64,000 nucleotides of DNA from the NCBI RefSeq assembly GCF_036013935.1, contig NZ_CP107902.1, positions 3,195,001 to 3,259,000 of the forward strand. Reading direction: 5' to 3'. Of the stretch, positions 42,533 to 52,171 are shown piece by piece (positions within the stretch are counted from its first letter, which is position 1; every line of letters starts with the position of its first letter). The notes beneath the pieces were generated by a model, which did no database searches, was not told where the DNA came from, and was given only the letters and a program-made list of their open reading frames with translations. The position numbers and the translations under genes were made by a program. Source of the stretch: Streptomyces sp. NBC_00461. GTDB lineage: Bacteria > Actinomycetota > Actinomycetes > Streptomycetales > Streptomycetaceae.

Positions 42533-43464
42533 CCTTCCCCGCCCCGCTGACCGGTGTCGTCCCGCCCGTCTGCACGCCCCTGACACCGGACCGCGAGGTG
42601 GACGTCCCCTCCCTGCTCGGGCTGGTCGACCATCTGGTGGCGGGCGGGGTGCACGCGCTGTTCGTGCTGGGTTCGTCGTCGGAGGCGGCGTATCTGCGCG
42701 ACGGGCAGCGGAGGCTGGTGGTGGAGTCGGTGGCCGCCCATGTGGGAGGCCAACTCCCGGTGCTGGCAGGGGCGATCGACATGACGACGCCGAGGGTGCT
42801 GGACCATGTGGCGTCGGTGACGGCGGCGGGCGCGGACGCGGTGGTGGTGACGGCGCCGTTCTACACGCGCACCCACCCCGCCGAGATGGCCCGGCACTTC
42901 CGGCTGATCGCGGCCGCGTCGCCGGTGCCGGTGGTGGCGTACGACATTCCGGTCGCCGTCCACACCAAGCTGCCCGCGGACGTGGTGCTGGAACTGGCCG
43001 CCGAGGGCGTGCTCGCCGGCCTCAAGGACTCCAGTGGTGACCTGTCCGCCTTCCGCGAGGTCGTCACGGGCGCCCGCACCCGGTCCGACATCACCGGTTT
43101 CAGCGTGCTGACCGGCTCGGAGCTGGTCGTCGACTCGGCGCTCGCGCTGGGCGCCGACGGGGCGGTGCCGGGCCTCGCCAACGTCGACCCGCACGGCTAC
43201 GTCCGCCTCGACCGCCTGTGCCGGGACGGCGACTGGGAGCGGGCGCGGGCCGAACAGGAGCGGCTGTGCGCCCTGTTCGGCCTGGTGTCCGTCGGGGACG
43301 CGACCCGCATGGGCGGCAGTTCGTCGGCGCTGGGCGCCTTCAAGGCGGCGCTGCATCTGCGGGGGATCATCGACTGCCCGGCGACGGCGGAGCCCCAGGT
43401 ACCGCTGTCACCGGCGGAGGTGGAACAGGTGGGCAAGTACCTGGCGACGGCGGGCCTGCTCTGA
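42529..43464 (+). CDS. DapA/NanA-family aldolase (dihydrodipicolinate synthase / N-acetylneuraminate lyase superfamily)
   Basis: A 311-residue TIM-barrel class I aldolase. The Schiff-base lysine is in LAGLKDSSGDLSAFR and the Tyr in PVPVVAYDIPVAVH. The carboxylate-binding loop reads FVLGSSSEAAYL, where DapA has GTTGE and sialic-acid lyases have GSTGE, so the loop deviates in one residue from the lyase pattern. Coupled by ATGA overlap to the importer. Cleavage of N-acetylneuraminate to ManNAc and pyruvate would suit the neighbouring sialidase, but other 2-keto-3-deoxy acids are possible. The essential dapA is presumably elsewhere. Confidence 0.85.
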   Translation: MTFPAPLTGVVPPVCTPLTPDREVDVPSLLGLVDHLVAGGVHALFVLGSSSEAAYLRDGQRRLVVESVAAHVGGQLPVLAGAIDMTTPRVLDHVASVTAAGADAVVVTAPFYTRTHPAEMARHFRLIAAASPVPVVAYDIPVAVHTKLPADVVLELAAEGVLAGLKDSSGDLSAFREVVTGARTRSDITGFSVLTGSELVVDSALALGADGAVPGLANVDPHGYVRLDRLCRDGDWERARAEQERLCALFGLVSVGDATRMGGSSSALGAFKAALHLRGIIDCPATAEPQVPLSPAEVEQVGKYLATAGLL

Positions 43465-43545
43465 CTTCCTTCCCTCGCCCCCGCCGCCCCTACCCGTCCC
43501 GTACCGGGGGCCAGCCCCCGGACCCCGCCGTTCAGGCCGAAGATC

Positions 43546-44733
43546 TCACGGCAGGTCCGCTGTCGGCACGCGGCGGAACTCGATCGTCTCGTACGGGCCC
43601 GACGCACCCGTCTCGTACAGGATGCCGACCGTGCTCCGCCGGACCTGGACAAGGTCGCAGTACCCGGCCGGCTGCTGCGAGAGGGTCAGCGCCTTGGTGA
43701 AGGTCGCGCCGGCGTCCGTGCTGCGCCAGATCGCCATCGCCCGGCGGGCGGTCGGCACGGACGGTCCGGAGAAGAGCAACGGGGCGTCCATACCGTCGAG
43801 TTGGAGGACGCTGCCCTCGACCACCGGCACGTCGTTCAGGGTGGGCTGCACCTCGTACGGGCGGTCGAGAGACTCCCCGCCGTCGCTGGAGTACGTGTCG
43901 AGCCGGTTGCCGACACTCGTGCCGTTCTGGTCCCGCGCACTGAAGTACAGCCTGCCGTCGGAGAGTTGAGCGGCAGTGGACTCGTTGGCGTTGTCCGCAC
44001 CGTCGTAGGAGTCATCGACGAAGCCCATCCGCCAGCTGCGCCCGCCGTCGTCGCTGTAGATGGCGTGCGCGCCGTAGTAGCGGGCCTCCTGGCCGGTGTC
44101 GGAGGATCCGGCGGGCGGGGCCACGGAGTGGTTGGCGGGGACGACCAGCCGGCCGGCGTGCCGCCCACGGGTCAGCGCGACCGCGTGGCCCGGTCCCGTC
44201 GCGTACCACCGCCAGTTCGGCGGCTTCACCTCCGCCGTGATGTCCCGCGGCGCGGTGAAGTGCCGCCCGTCGTCCCAGCTGCGCTGCACGAAGACCCGCC
44301 GGCTGTCCTCCGCGGTGACCTCGCCCCGCATGATCTGCGCCTCGGTGACGGCCCCGCTGTTGTAGGAGGTGACGAGGACGACCGCGCCGGTGTGCGGGTC
44401 GAGGACGGGTGCCGGGTTGCCCCGGGTGTTCCCGTTCCCGGCCGAGACCACCCGCAGCGGGCCCCAGGTGCAGCCTCCGTCACCGGAGCGTCTGAGGACG
44501 ACGTCGATGTGTCCGGTGTCGCCCGCGCCGCCGCGACGGCCCTCGGCGAAGGCGAGGACCGTGCCCCGGCCGGTCGTGACCGTCGCCGGGATGCGGTAGG
44601 TGTCGTAGCCGCCCTCGCCCGACACGTACGGGACGGAGGATGTGCAGCCGGTGGCCGCGGCGGCCGGGGCGAGGGCGGTGAGCGGGGTGAGGAGCACGGT
44701 GGCGGCGAGGAGGGTGCGGCTCAGGATGGTCAC
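43546..44733 (-). CDS. Secreted exo-alpha-sialidase
   Basis: About 395 residues from GTG 44733; in-frame ATGs further upstream (44841, 44868) add an arginine-rich stretch unlike a signal peptide. The signal is MTILSRTLLAATVLLTPLTALAPAAAA. The six-bladed propeller shows the sialidase (F/Y)RIP motif in GGYDTYRIPATVTT, and Asp-box repeats (SxDxGxxW) such as YSDDGGRSWRM, RSGDGGCTWG and RSTDAGATF. The triad Arg and nucleophile Tyr are expected in the YRIP and C-terminal VGILYETG regions. It cleaves terminal sialic acids from glycans. Convergent with the aldolase-importer operon; the 81-base gap (43465-43545) holds a G/C hairpin and a partial copy of the dispersed repeat. Confidence 0.9.
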   Translation of the reverse strand: MTILSRTLLAATVLLTPLTALAPAAAATGCTSSVPYVSGEGGYDTYRIPATVTTGRGTVLAFAEGRRGGAGDTGHIDVVLRRSGDGGCTWGPLRVVSAGNGNTRGNPAPVLDPHTGAVVLVTSYNSGAVTEAQIMRGEVTAEDSRRVFVQRSWDDGRHFTAPRDITAEVKPPNWRWYATGPGHAVALTRGRHAGRLVVPANHSVAPPAGSSDTGQEARYYGAHAIYSDDGGRSWRMGFVDDSYDGADNANESTAAQLSDGRLYFSARDQNGTSVGNRLDTYSSDGGESLDRPYEVQPTLNDVPVVEGSVLQLDGMDAPLLFSGPSVPTARRAMAIWRSTDAGATFTKALTLSQQPAGYCDLVQVRRSTVGILYETGASGPYETIEFRRVPTADLP

Positions 44734-44975
44734 CGTCGGATGGTTCCCGGACTCCCCGGTTCCGACTCGTGGGCGACGATGACCCGGCTCGGCTCGGCCG
44801 CGCGCCCCCGGCTTCCCCGCGGTCCGGCTGACATGGGTCATGGCGTCAGCGGACTCAGCCCCCAACACCTCACCGACCTCCGCGTTGTTGAGCCCCGTCC
44901 CGGGCGTGGACGAGCTGTGCGGGAACCGCTCGATCAGCCGCGCCGTGGGTACTGCCGTGGGCGGCCGGCCCGGCG
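44734..44975. other. Intergenic stretch upstream of the sialidase
   Basis: About 240 bases between the sialidase start and the terB-tail duplication. A minus-strand frame runs through it in phase with the sialidase and reads LNNAEVGEVLGAESADAMTHVSRTAGKPG before the signal peptide, but it has no ribosome site and I do not recognise it. The sialidase promoter must lie here; no clear -10/-35 pair was found. Confidence 0.4.
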
Positions 44976-45307
44976 GCGCCGTTACTCCGACGGGGGTAAC
45001 GGCGCGGGCGACAGGCGGCTCAGGACGGCGTACGCGCCGCCGCCAGCAGGCGGGTCACGTCGTCCGAGCAGATGGTGAGCGCGGCGCCGACAGTGCTCAC
45101 GGCGTCGCGCTCGGCCGGGGTGCGGGGCCCGTCGGTCAACGGCGCCGTTACTCCGCCGGAAGCAACGGCGCGGGCGACAGGCGGCTCAGGACGGCGTACG
45201 CGCCGCCGCCAGCAGGCGGGTCACGTCGTCCGAGCAGATGGTGAGGGCGGCGCCGACAGTGGACAGGGCGTCGCGCTCGGCCGGGGTGTAGGGGCCGTCG
45301 GCGAGGG
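44976..45307. repeat. 166-bp tandem duplication of the terB-like 3' end plus terminator
   Basis: Copy A (44976-45141) and copy B (45142-45307) align end to end with a 166-bp period. Each starts with a terminator hairpin, GCGCCGTTAC/GTAACGGCGC (44976-45005) in A and a one-mismatch version (45142-45171) in B, then the last codons of the terB-like gene. Copy A encodes LTDGPRTPAERDAVSTVG... and B LADGPYTPAERDALSTVG..., with identical final 20 residues. Nucleotide differences are few and mainly synonymous or conservative. Only copy B belongs to the complete gene. Confidence 0.9.
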
Positions 45308-45881
45308 CGATGCGGGCGCCCTGCAGCAGGATCGCCTCGCGGCCCACGGGGGCGAGGTGCGGGGCCAGTGGGTCCAGGGCCTCGTGCAGCTCTATGGCGA
45401 GTCCGGCGCCGCAGGACTCGCCGTAGACCCGGCCGGTGTCCGCGGCCAGCGCCTCGACGAGCGCGTTCAACTGGTCCTCGGTGCAGTCGTCGAAGCCGGC
45501 CGCTCTGACCGTGCCGGCCGCGGCCTCCAGGGCCGTGCGCGAACAGGTGCCGCCCGCGGCGAGCACCGCAAGGGCGACCGTGTGGACGGCGTCGCGGAGC
45601 ATCGCGGAGAAGCGGGTGGTGGTGGGGTGGTCCAGGACGTCGGTGCCGAAGTGGCGGCGGCAGGCGGCGCACTCCACGACCGGCGCGGTCTCGCCGCGCG
45701 GCAGCACGGGCACACCCAAGAGGACGAAGCGCCGGTGGCCGGTCAGGCGCTGGTAGTTGCGGTCGCCTCCGCAGCCGGGGCAGAAGAACTCGCCGTCCCC
45801 GACGGGCGTCCACGCGGTGCGTGTGCCCAGGAAGCGCGCAGGCCTGGCCGCTCGGCCGATGGGTCCCCGTACTGGCAGCAC
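45186..45881 (-). CDS. TerB-like protein with N-terminal zinc ribbon
   Basis: A 231-residue cytoplasmic protein. GTG 45881 follows a perfect AAGGAGGT ribosome site; an earlier GTG at 45899 lies before that site and is unlikely. Two Cys pairs (FFCPGCGGDRNYQ and VVECAACRRHFG) form a zinc ribbon, followed by a helical TerB-type domain (RDAVHTVALAVLAAGGTCSRTALEAAAGTVRAAGF, REAILLQGARIALADGPYTPAERDALSTVGAALTI) with the Asp that binds metal in TerB. The family is linked to tellurite resistance and membrane stress; the actual role is unknown. Its 3' end is duplicated downstream. Confidence 0.85.
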   Translation of the reverse strand: MLPVRGPIGRAARPARFLGTRTAWTPVGDGEFFCPGCGGDRNYQRLTGHRRFVLLGVPVLPRGETAPVVECAACRRHFGTDVLDHPTTTRFSAMLRDAVHTVALAVLAAGGTCSRTALEAAAGTVRAAGFDDCTEDQLNALVEALAADTGRVYGESCGAGLAIELHEALDPLAPHLAPVGREAILLQGARIALADGPYTPAERDALSTVGAALTICSDDVTRLLAAARTPS

Positions 45882-46010
45882 GTCGCACCTCCTTAACACC
45901 GCGGCAACATCGCAGCGGTGTCCGTGATGTTAGCCACATCAGTGAGGCGTAGTCAGCACCCTGGACGAGACCTTTCCGTGACCTCCACGGACGGGTGGCC
46001 GATAACCGAC

Positions 46011-46046
46011 GGGGCCCTGATCGTCGTATACGACGATCAGGGCCCC
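46011..46046. terminator. 36-bp perfect palindrome downstream of leuA
   Basis: The half GGGGCCCTGATCGTCGTA is followed at once by its exact complement, centred between 46028 and 46029, with no unpaired loop in the DNA. It lies 20 bases past the leuA stop and upstream of the terB-like gene on the same strand. As RNA it would fold into a very stable hairpin and terminate leuA. Confidence 0.85.
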
Positions 46047-46066
46047 GAAATGGCCGGTCAGAGGCG

Positions 46067-47928
<1,862 letters not shown>

Positions 47929-48107
47929 GCTAGCCGAGCCCCTTCGGACGCGGGGCGCCGTATCAGTATGCGGGACCCGAAAGACATTGGGGACAAAAAG
48001 TGCGCCATACCACTTCGTCACGGAGCGTGGGCGTTCCTGTCCCCATATTTCACCAATCATGGTTGCGGGTAGTGACACGGACATAACCCAGTGCAAGGGT
48101 TCCGGGC

Positions 48108-49181
48108 ATGACGAAGACCAACGGGGGCTTCGAGCCCGTCTTCTGCACCGTCGTGCCGCCTCATGTCCTCGACAAGCTGGCCCAGCACGAGGACCCCGCG
48201 CTCGCGAACGCCGCGCGCAAGACCCTGGAGCGCGACGCCTACGAGCGCACCCACCGCCGGCTGACCACGGTCATCGGCGCTCCGACCGTCGCCCCGCCCG
48301 CCGGAGCGGCTCCCGACAAGCCGCACCGCACGATCTACGACGCCCGGCACGGCACCGACCTACCGGGCCGCAAGGTCCGCTCCGAGGGCGAGGACCCCGG
48401 CAAGGACGCGACCGTCAACCGTGCCTACGCGGGCCTCGGTGCCACCTTCGAGCTGTATCTGAAGGCCTACGAGCGCTACTCGATCGACGGCAACGGCCTG
48501 CCGCTCGACGCGACGGTCCACTTCGACCACGACTACAACAACGCCTTCTGGAACGGCGAGCAGATGGTGTTCGGCGACGGTGACGGCGAGATCTTCCTCG
48601 ACTTCACCATCCCGATCGACGTCATCGGCCACGAACTCACGCACGGCGTCACGCAGTACACGGCCAACCTCACCTACTTCGGCCAGCCCGGCGCCCTCAA
48701 CGAGTCCCTGTCCGACGTCTTCGGCTCGCTGATCAAGCAGTACACGCTCGGCCAGACCGCCGCCGAGGCCGACTGGCTGATCGGCGCGGGCCTCCTCGCG
48801 CCGCGCGTCACGGGCAAGGCGCTGCGCTCCATGAAGGAACCGGGCACGGCGTACGACGACGACGTCCTCGGCAAGGACCCGCAGCCGGGCACCATGGACG
48901 ACTTCGTCCGCACCGGCCGCGACAACGGCGGCGTCCACATCAACTCGGGCATCCCCAACCACGCCTTCTACCTGGCCGCCAGCGCCCTCGGCGGGCACGC
49001 CTGGGAGAAGGCCGGACAGATCTGGTACGACGTCCTGACCGGCGGCGAACTGAAGAAGGACGCCCTGTTCGCGGACTTCGCGAACCTCACGGTCGCGGCG
49101 GCCAAGGCCCGCTTCAACGAGGGCGAGGAACTGCAGGCGGTCCTGAAGGCCTGGGAACAGGTCGGGGTGCGCAGCTCGTAG
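48108..49181 (+). CDS. M4-family (thermolysin/protealysin-like) metallopeptidase
   Basis: A 357-residue zinc protease. The zinc site HExxH is in IDVIGHELTHGVTQYT and the third ligand Glu in GALNESLSDVFGSL. The substrate-binding NGGVHINSGIPNHAFYLAA with its catalytic His is also present. There is no signal peptide and only a short N-terminal propeptide (about 75 residues, starting MTKTNGGFEPVFCTVVPPHVLDKLA), as in protealysin-type rather than secreted thermolysin-type enzymes. It is directly followed by an emfourin-type inhibitor gene, so activity is probably held in check inside the cell. Divergent from leuA. Confidence 0.93.
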   Translation: MTKTNGGFEPVFCTVVPPHVLDKLAQHEDPALANAARKTLERDAYERTHRRLTTVIGAPTVAPPAGAAPDKPHRTIYDARHGTDLPGRKVRSEGEDPGKDATVNRAYAGLGATFELYLKAYERYSIDGNGLPLDATVHFDHDYNNAFWNGEQMVFGDGDGEIFLDFTIPIDVIGHELTHGVTQYTANLTYFGQPGALNESLSDVFGSLIKQYTLGQTAAEADWLIGAGLLAPRVTGKALRSMKEPGTAYDDDVLGKDPQPGTMDDFVRTGRDNGGVHINSGIPNHAFYLAASALGGHAWEKAGQIWYDVLTGGELKKDALFADFANLTVAAAKARFNEGEELQAVLKAWEQVGVRSS

Positions 49182-49202
49182 TTCCGTACTAGACACAGTC
49201 CC

Positions 49203-49469
49203 ATGCGTATTCGAGTGAGGCGCACGGGCGGTTTCGCGGGCATCGAACGGCACGCCGAGGTGGACACCTCGGGGCTGCCCGACGCACACGAGTGGCAGGC
49301 GCTGGCCGAACAGGCCGTGGCCGGGGGCCGGGGCACACCGCCCATCGGGGTTCCGGACGGGTTCAGCTACGAGATCACGGTGGACGGCAAGACGTTCTAC
49401 GCGGCGGATCCCCGGCTGACGGACGAACAGCGGAGGCTGATCTCCAGGGTGCTGAAGGAAGGGGCGTGA
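49203..49469 (+). CDS. Emfourin-type protealysin inhibitor
   Basis: An 88-residue protein beginning MRIRVRRTGGFAGIERHAEVDTSGLP, containing FSYEITVDGKTFYAADPRLTDEQRRLISRVL. The beta-rich pattern (RxGGFAGI...YEITVDG...F.....D..L.....LI..LL) matches emfourin, the specific inhibitor encoded beside M4 proteases of the protealysin group. It starts 21 bp after the protease stop, so the two make an enzyme-inhibitor operon. No signal peptide, consistent with an intracellular partner. Confidence 0.85.
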   Translation: MRIRVRRTGGFAGIERHAEVDTSGLPDAHEWQALAEQAVAGGRGTPPIGVPDGFSYEITVDGKTFYAADPRLTDEQRRLISRVLKEGA

Positions 49470-49523
49470 GCCGTTGGGGCCTGTGTTCCACACGGGCCCC
49501 AACAGGTCGTTCATGCGCGGGCG

Positions 49524-49553
49524 TTGACTTCCCTTACCGGCGGTAAGGATGAT
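49524..49553 (+). promoter_or_regulatory. Promoter and perfect dyad upstream of the GH1 gene
   Basis: TTGACT (49524-49529) could be the -35, with a poor -10 near 49548-49553. CCTTACC (49532-49538) and GGTAAGG (49542-49548) form a perfect 7-bp dyad with a 3-base spacer in the promoter core, a position suited to repression. No regulator lies next to the operon; a sugar-responsive LacI- or TetR-type protein encoded elsewhere is likely. Confidence 0.6.
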
Positions 49554-49559
49554 CCGCGC

Positions 49560-50882
49560 ATGGCGACTGATCCGCTGCGTGCGGCGAACCCGATTCCTCA
49601 GTTCCCGGCCGGATTCCTCTGGGGTGTGTCGACCTCGGCACACCAGATCGAGGGCGCGGCCGACGAACGCGAACCGTCCGTGTGGGACGCCTTCACGGCC
49701 GAGCCGGGCCGGGTGAAGGACGGCTCGACCGCGGCGGTGGCCTGCGACCACTACCACCGCTACCGCGAGGACGTGGCCCTCCTCGCCGGCCTGGGCGTGG
49801 ACGCGTACCGCTTCTCGGTCTCCTGGCCCAGGGTGCGCTCCGCGGGCGGCCTGGACTTCTACGACCGCCTCGTCGACGAGCTGTGCGCCGCCGGCGTGCG
49901 TCCGGCGCCGACGCTCTTCCACTGGGACCTCCCTCAGGGAATGGACTGGCTGGAGCGCGACACGGCCGAGCGGTTCGCGGAGTACGTGTCGGTGGTGGCG
50001 GAGCGGCTGGGCGACCGCGTGCAGAAGTGGATCACCATCAACGAGCCCGCCGAGCACACGCTGCTGGGGCACGCGCTGGGGGCCCACGCGCCGGGCAGGC
50101 AGCTGATGTTCGACGCGCTCCCCGTCGCCCACCACCAGCTGCTGGCCCACGGTCTGGCCGTTCGCGCGCTGCGCGCGTCCGGCGCCACGGACATCGGGAT
50201 CGCCAACTCGCACGGGCCGACCTGGCCGGCGTCCGAGGAGCCGGCGGACGTGGAGGCGGCGGGGTTCTACGACCTGCTGCTGAACCGCCTGTTCGCCGAC
50301 CCGCTGCTGCTCGGCCGGTACCCGGAGGGGCTGGGCGAGTTGATGCCGGGTGATGTCGAGGCCGACCTGAAGATCATCGCGGAACCCCTCGACTGGTACG
50401 GCGTCAACTACTACGCGCCGACCCGGGTGGGCGCCCCGCAGGGCGAGGACATCGAGTTCGGCGGTCTGACGATTCCGGCCGAACTCCCCTTCTCGGTACG
50501 GCAGATCGAGGGAGTTCCGGTGACGGACTTCGGCTGGCCCGTCGTACCCGAGGGCCTGACGGAACTGCTCACCACCTTCCGCGACCGCTACGGCGACCGG
50601 CTGCCGCCCGTCGTCATCACCGAGAACGGCTGCAGTTACGACGGGACCGACGACCAGGACCGGATCGCCTACCTGGACGCCCATGTCCGGGCCCTGCACC
50701 GGGCGTTGGAGGCGGGCGTCGACGTGCGCGGCTACTTCGTGTGGTCGCTGCTCGACAACTTCGAGTGGGCGGAGGGGTACGAGCGCCGGTTCGGTCTGGT
50801 GCACGTGGACTTCGAGACGCAGCGGCGGACCCCGAAGGCCTCGTACGGCTGGTTCCGGGACATGCTGCGGGCGCAGAGATGA
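49560..50882 (+). CDS. GH1-family beta-glucosidase
   Basis: A 440-residue cytoplasmic retaining glycosidase. The start ATG 49560 has AAGGATGA upstream. The N-terminal family signature is FPAGFLWGVSTSAHQIEGA, the acid/base Glu lies in KWITINEPAEHTLLG (NEP) and the nucleophile Glu in PPVVITENGCSYDG (ENG). GYFVWSLLDNFEWAEGYERRFGLVHVDF is the usual aglycone/glycone-site end. It likely cleaves cello- or other beta-glucosides. Its stop overlaps the ATG of an MFS transporter gene (ATGA), so uptake and hydrolysis are made together. Confidence 0.95.
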   Translation: MATDPLRAANPIPQFPAGFLWGVSTSAHQIEGAADEREPSVWDAFTAEPGRVKDGSTAAVACDHYHRYREDVALLAGLGVDAYRFSVSWPRVRSAGGLDFYDRLVDELCAAGVRPAPTLFHWDLPQGMDWLERDTAERFAEYVSVVAERLGDRVQKWITINEPAEHTLLGHALGAHAPGRQLMFDALPVAHHQLLAHGLAVRALRASGATDIGIANSHGPTWPASEEPADVEAAGFYDLLLNRLFADPLLLGRYPEGLGELMPGDVEADLKIIAEPLDWYGVNYYAPTRVGAPQGEDIEFGGLTIPAELPFSVRQIEGVPVTDFGWPVVPEGLTELLTTFRDRYGDRLPPVVITENGCSYDGTDDQDRIAYLDAHVRALHRALEAGVDVRGYFVWSLLDNFEWAEGYERRFGLVHVDFETQRRTPKASYGWFRDMLRAQR

Positions 50883-52168
50883 CCAACACCCGGCCGTCGG
50901 ACAGCTCAAGCACCTCTGACACCTCGGGCATCCCGAACCCCCTGGCCGAGCCCGTCGAACGCGTCGGGCGGGGCTGGACGGCGTTCCTCTCGCTCGCCAA
51001 CGGGGCGATCTGGGTGGGCTGGTACGGCCCCCTGCAGATCCTGCTGGCCTCGCAGGCCAAGGACTTCGCCCCGGGCTCCGGCATGTCCAAGGAGACGATG
51101 CTGGCGTGGGTGACCGGCGCGGGCGCCCTGGTCTCGCTGGTCGCCAACCCGCTCTTCGGCGCGCTCTCCGACCGGACGACGGCGCGCCGGGGCCGCCGTA
51201 CGCCGTGGATCGTGGCCGGGGCGGCGGGCGGCGCGCTGTCGTTGCTGCTGCTCGCGGGCGCGGGCGGTGTGTGGACGATGGCGGCGGGCTGGTGTCTGGT
51301 CCAGCTGACGCTGAACGCGGCGTTCGCGGCGGTGACGGCGGCGGTGCCGGATCGGGTGCCGCGGCTCCAACGGGGCTCGGTGGGCGGCTGGTTGGGGGCC
51401 GCGCAGATCCTCGGGGTGGTAGCCGGGACGGGGCTCGCGACGGTGGCCGGGGGCGTCGGGGCCGGATATGCGGCGTGCGCGGTGTTCACGGTGGTGGGCG
51501 TGCTGCCGTACGTCATCCGGTACGAGGATCTGCGGCTGTCGCCGGAAGACCGGCCGGCGTGGTCGTGGCGGGGCTTTCTGGCCGGGTTCTGGCTGAGCCC
51601 GCGCCGGTATCCGGACCTGGGCTGGGCGTGGCTGACCCGCCTCCTGATCAACCTCAGCAACGCGCTCGTCCTGCTCTACCTGCTGTACTACCTGCGCGAC
51701 CGCCTCCACTACGACGACCCCGACGAGGGCGTGCTGATCCTGACGGCGGTCAACGGCCTGACGCTGCTCGCCACGGTCGTCGTGGGCGGGGTGTGGTCGG
51801 ACCGGCTGGGACGCCGCAAACCGTTCGTGATCTGGTCGGGCGTGCTGATGGCGGTGGCGACGGCGGCGCTGGCGGGCTGGCAGACCTGGCCGGGCGCGAT
51901 CGTCGCGGCGGCGGTGCTCGGGGTCGGCTTCGGAGTGTTCACGTCGGTCGACTTCGCGCTGATGACGGACGTACTGCCGAAGGCCCTGGACCGCGGCAAG
52001 GACCTGGGCGTGATCAACGTGGCCAATGCCCTGCCGCAGGTGGCGGCGCCCGCCCTCGCCGCGCCGATCGTGACGTACCTGGGCGGCTACCGGATGCTGT
52101 ACCTGGTGGCGGCCGTGATCGGGCTGGCGGGGGCGGTGCTGGTGGGGCGGATCAGGGGCGTGGAGTGA
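50879..52168 (+). CDS. MFS transporter coupled to the GH1 beta-glucosidase
   Basis: A 429-residue major facilitator with 12 predicted helices. The N-terminal 30 residues are Ser/Thr/Pro-rich. Membrane segments begin at WTAFLSLANGAIWVGWYGPLQILLASQAKD. The loop 2-3 motif reads NPLFGALSDRTTARRGRRTPWIVAG and the loop 8-9 motif VGGVWSDRLGRRKPFVIWSG, resembling GPH-like and sucrose/maltoside carriers more than drug pumps. ATG 50879 overlaps the GH1 stop. I infer import of the beta-glucoside or export of its product. Confidence 0.88.
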   Translation: MTNTRPSDSSSTSDTSGIPNPLAEPVERVGRGWTAFLSLANGAIWVGWYGPLQILLASQAKDFAPGSGMSKETMLAWVTGAGALVSLVANPLFGALSDRTTARRGRRTPWIVAGAAGGALSLLLLAGAGGVWTMAAGWCLVQLTLNAAFAAVTAAVPDRVPRLQRGSVGGWLGAAQILGVVAGTGLATVAGGVGAGYAACAVFTVVGVLPYVIRYEDLRLSPEDRPAWSWRGFLAGFWLSPRRYPDLGWAWLTRLLINLSNALVLLYLLYYLRDRLHYDDPDEGVLILTAVNGLTLLATVVVGGVWSDRLGRRKPFVIWSGVLMAVATAALAGWQTWPGAIVAAAVLGVGFGVFTSVDFALMTDVLPKALDRGKDLGVINVANALPQVAAPALAAPIVTYLGGYRMLYLVAAVIGLAGAVLVGRIRGVE

Positions 52169-52171
52169 CCG

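Noticed and set aside
31425..45141. A biosynthetic gene cluster in the accessory block
   Set aside because: The block has hydrolases, transporter parts and regulators but no PKS, NRPS, terpene or RiPP enzymes; catabolic scavenging fits better.
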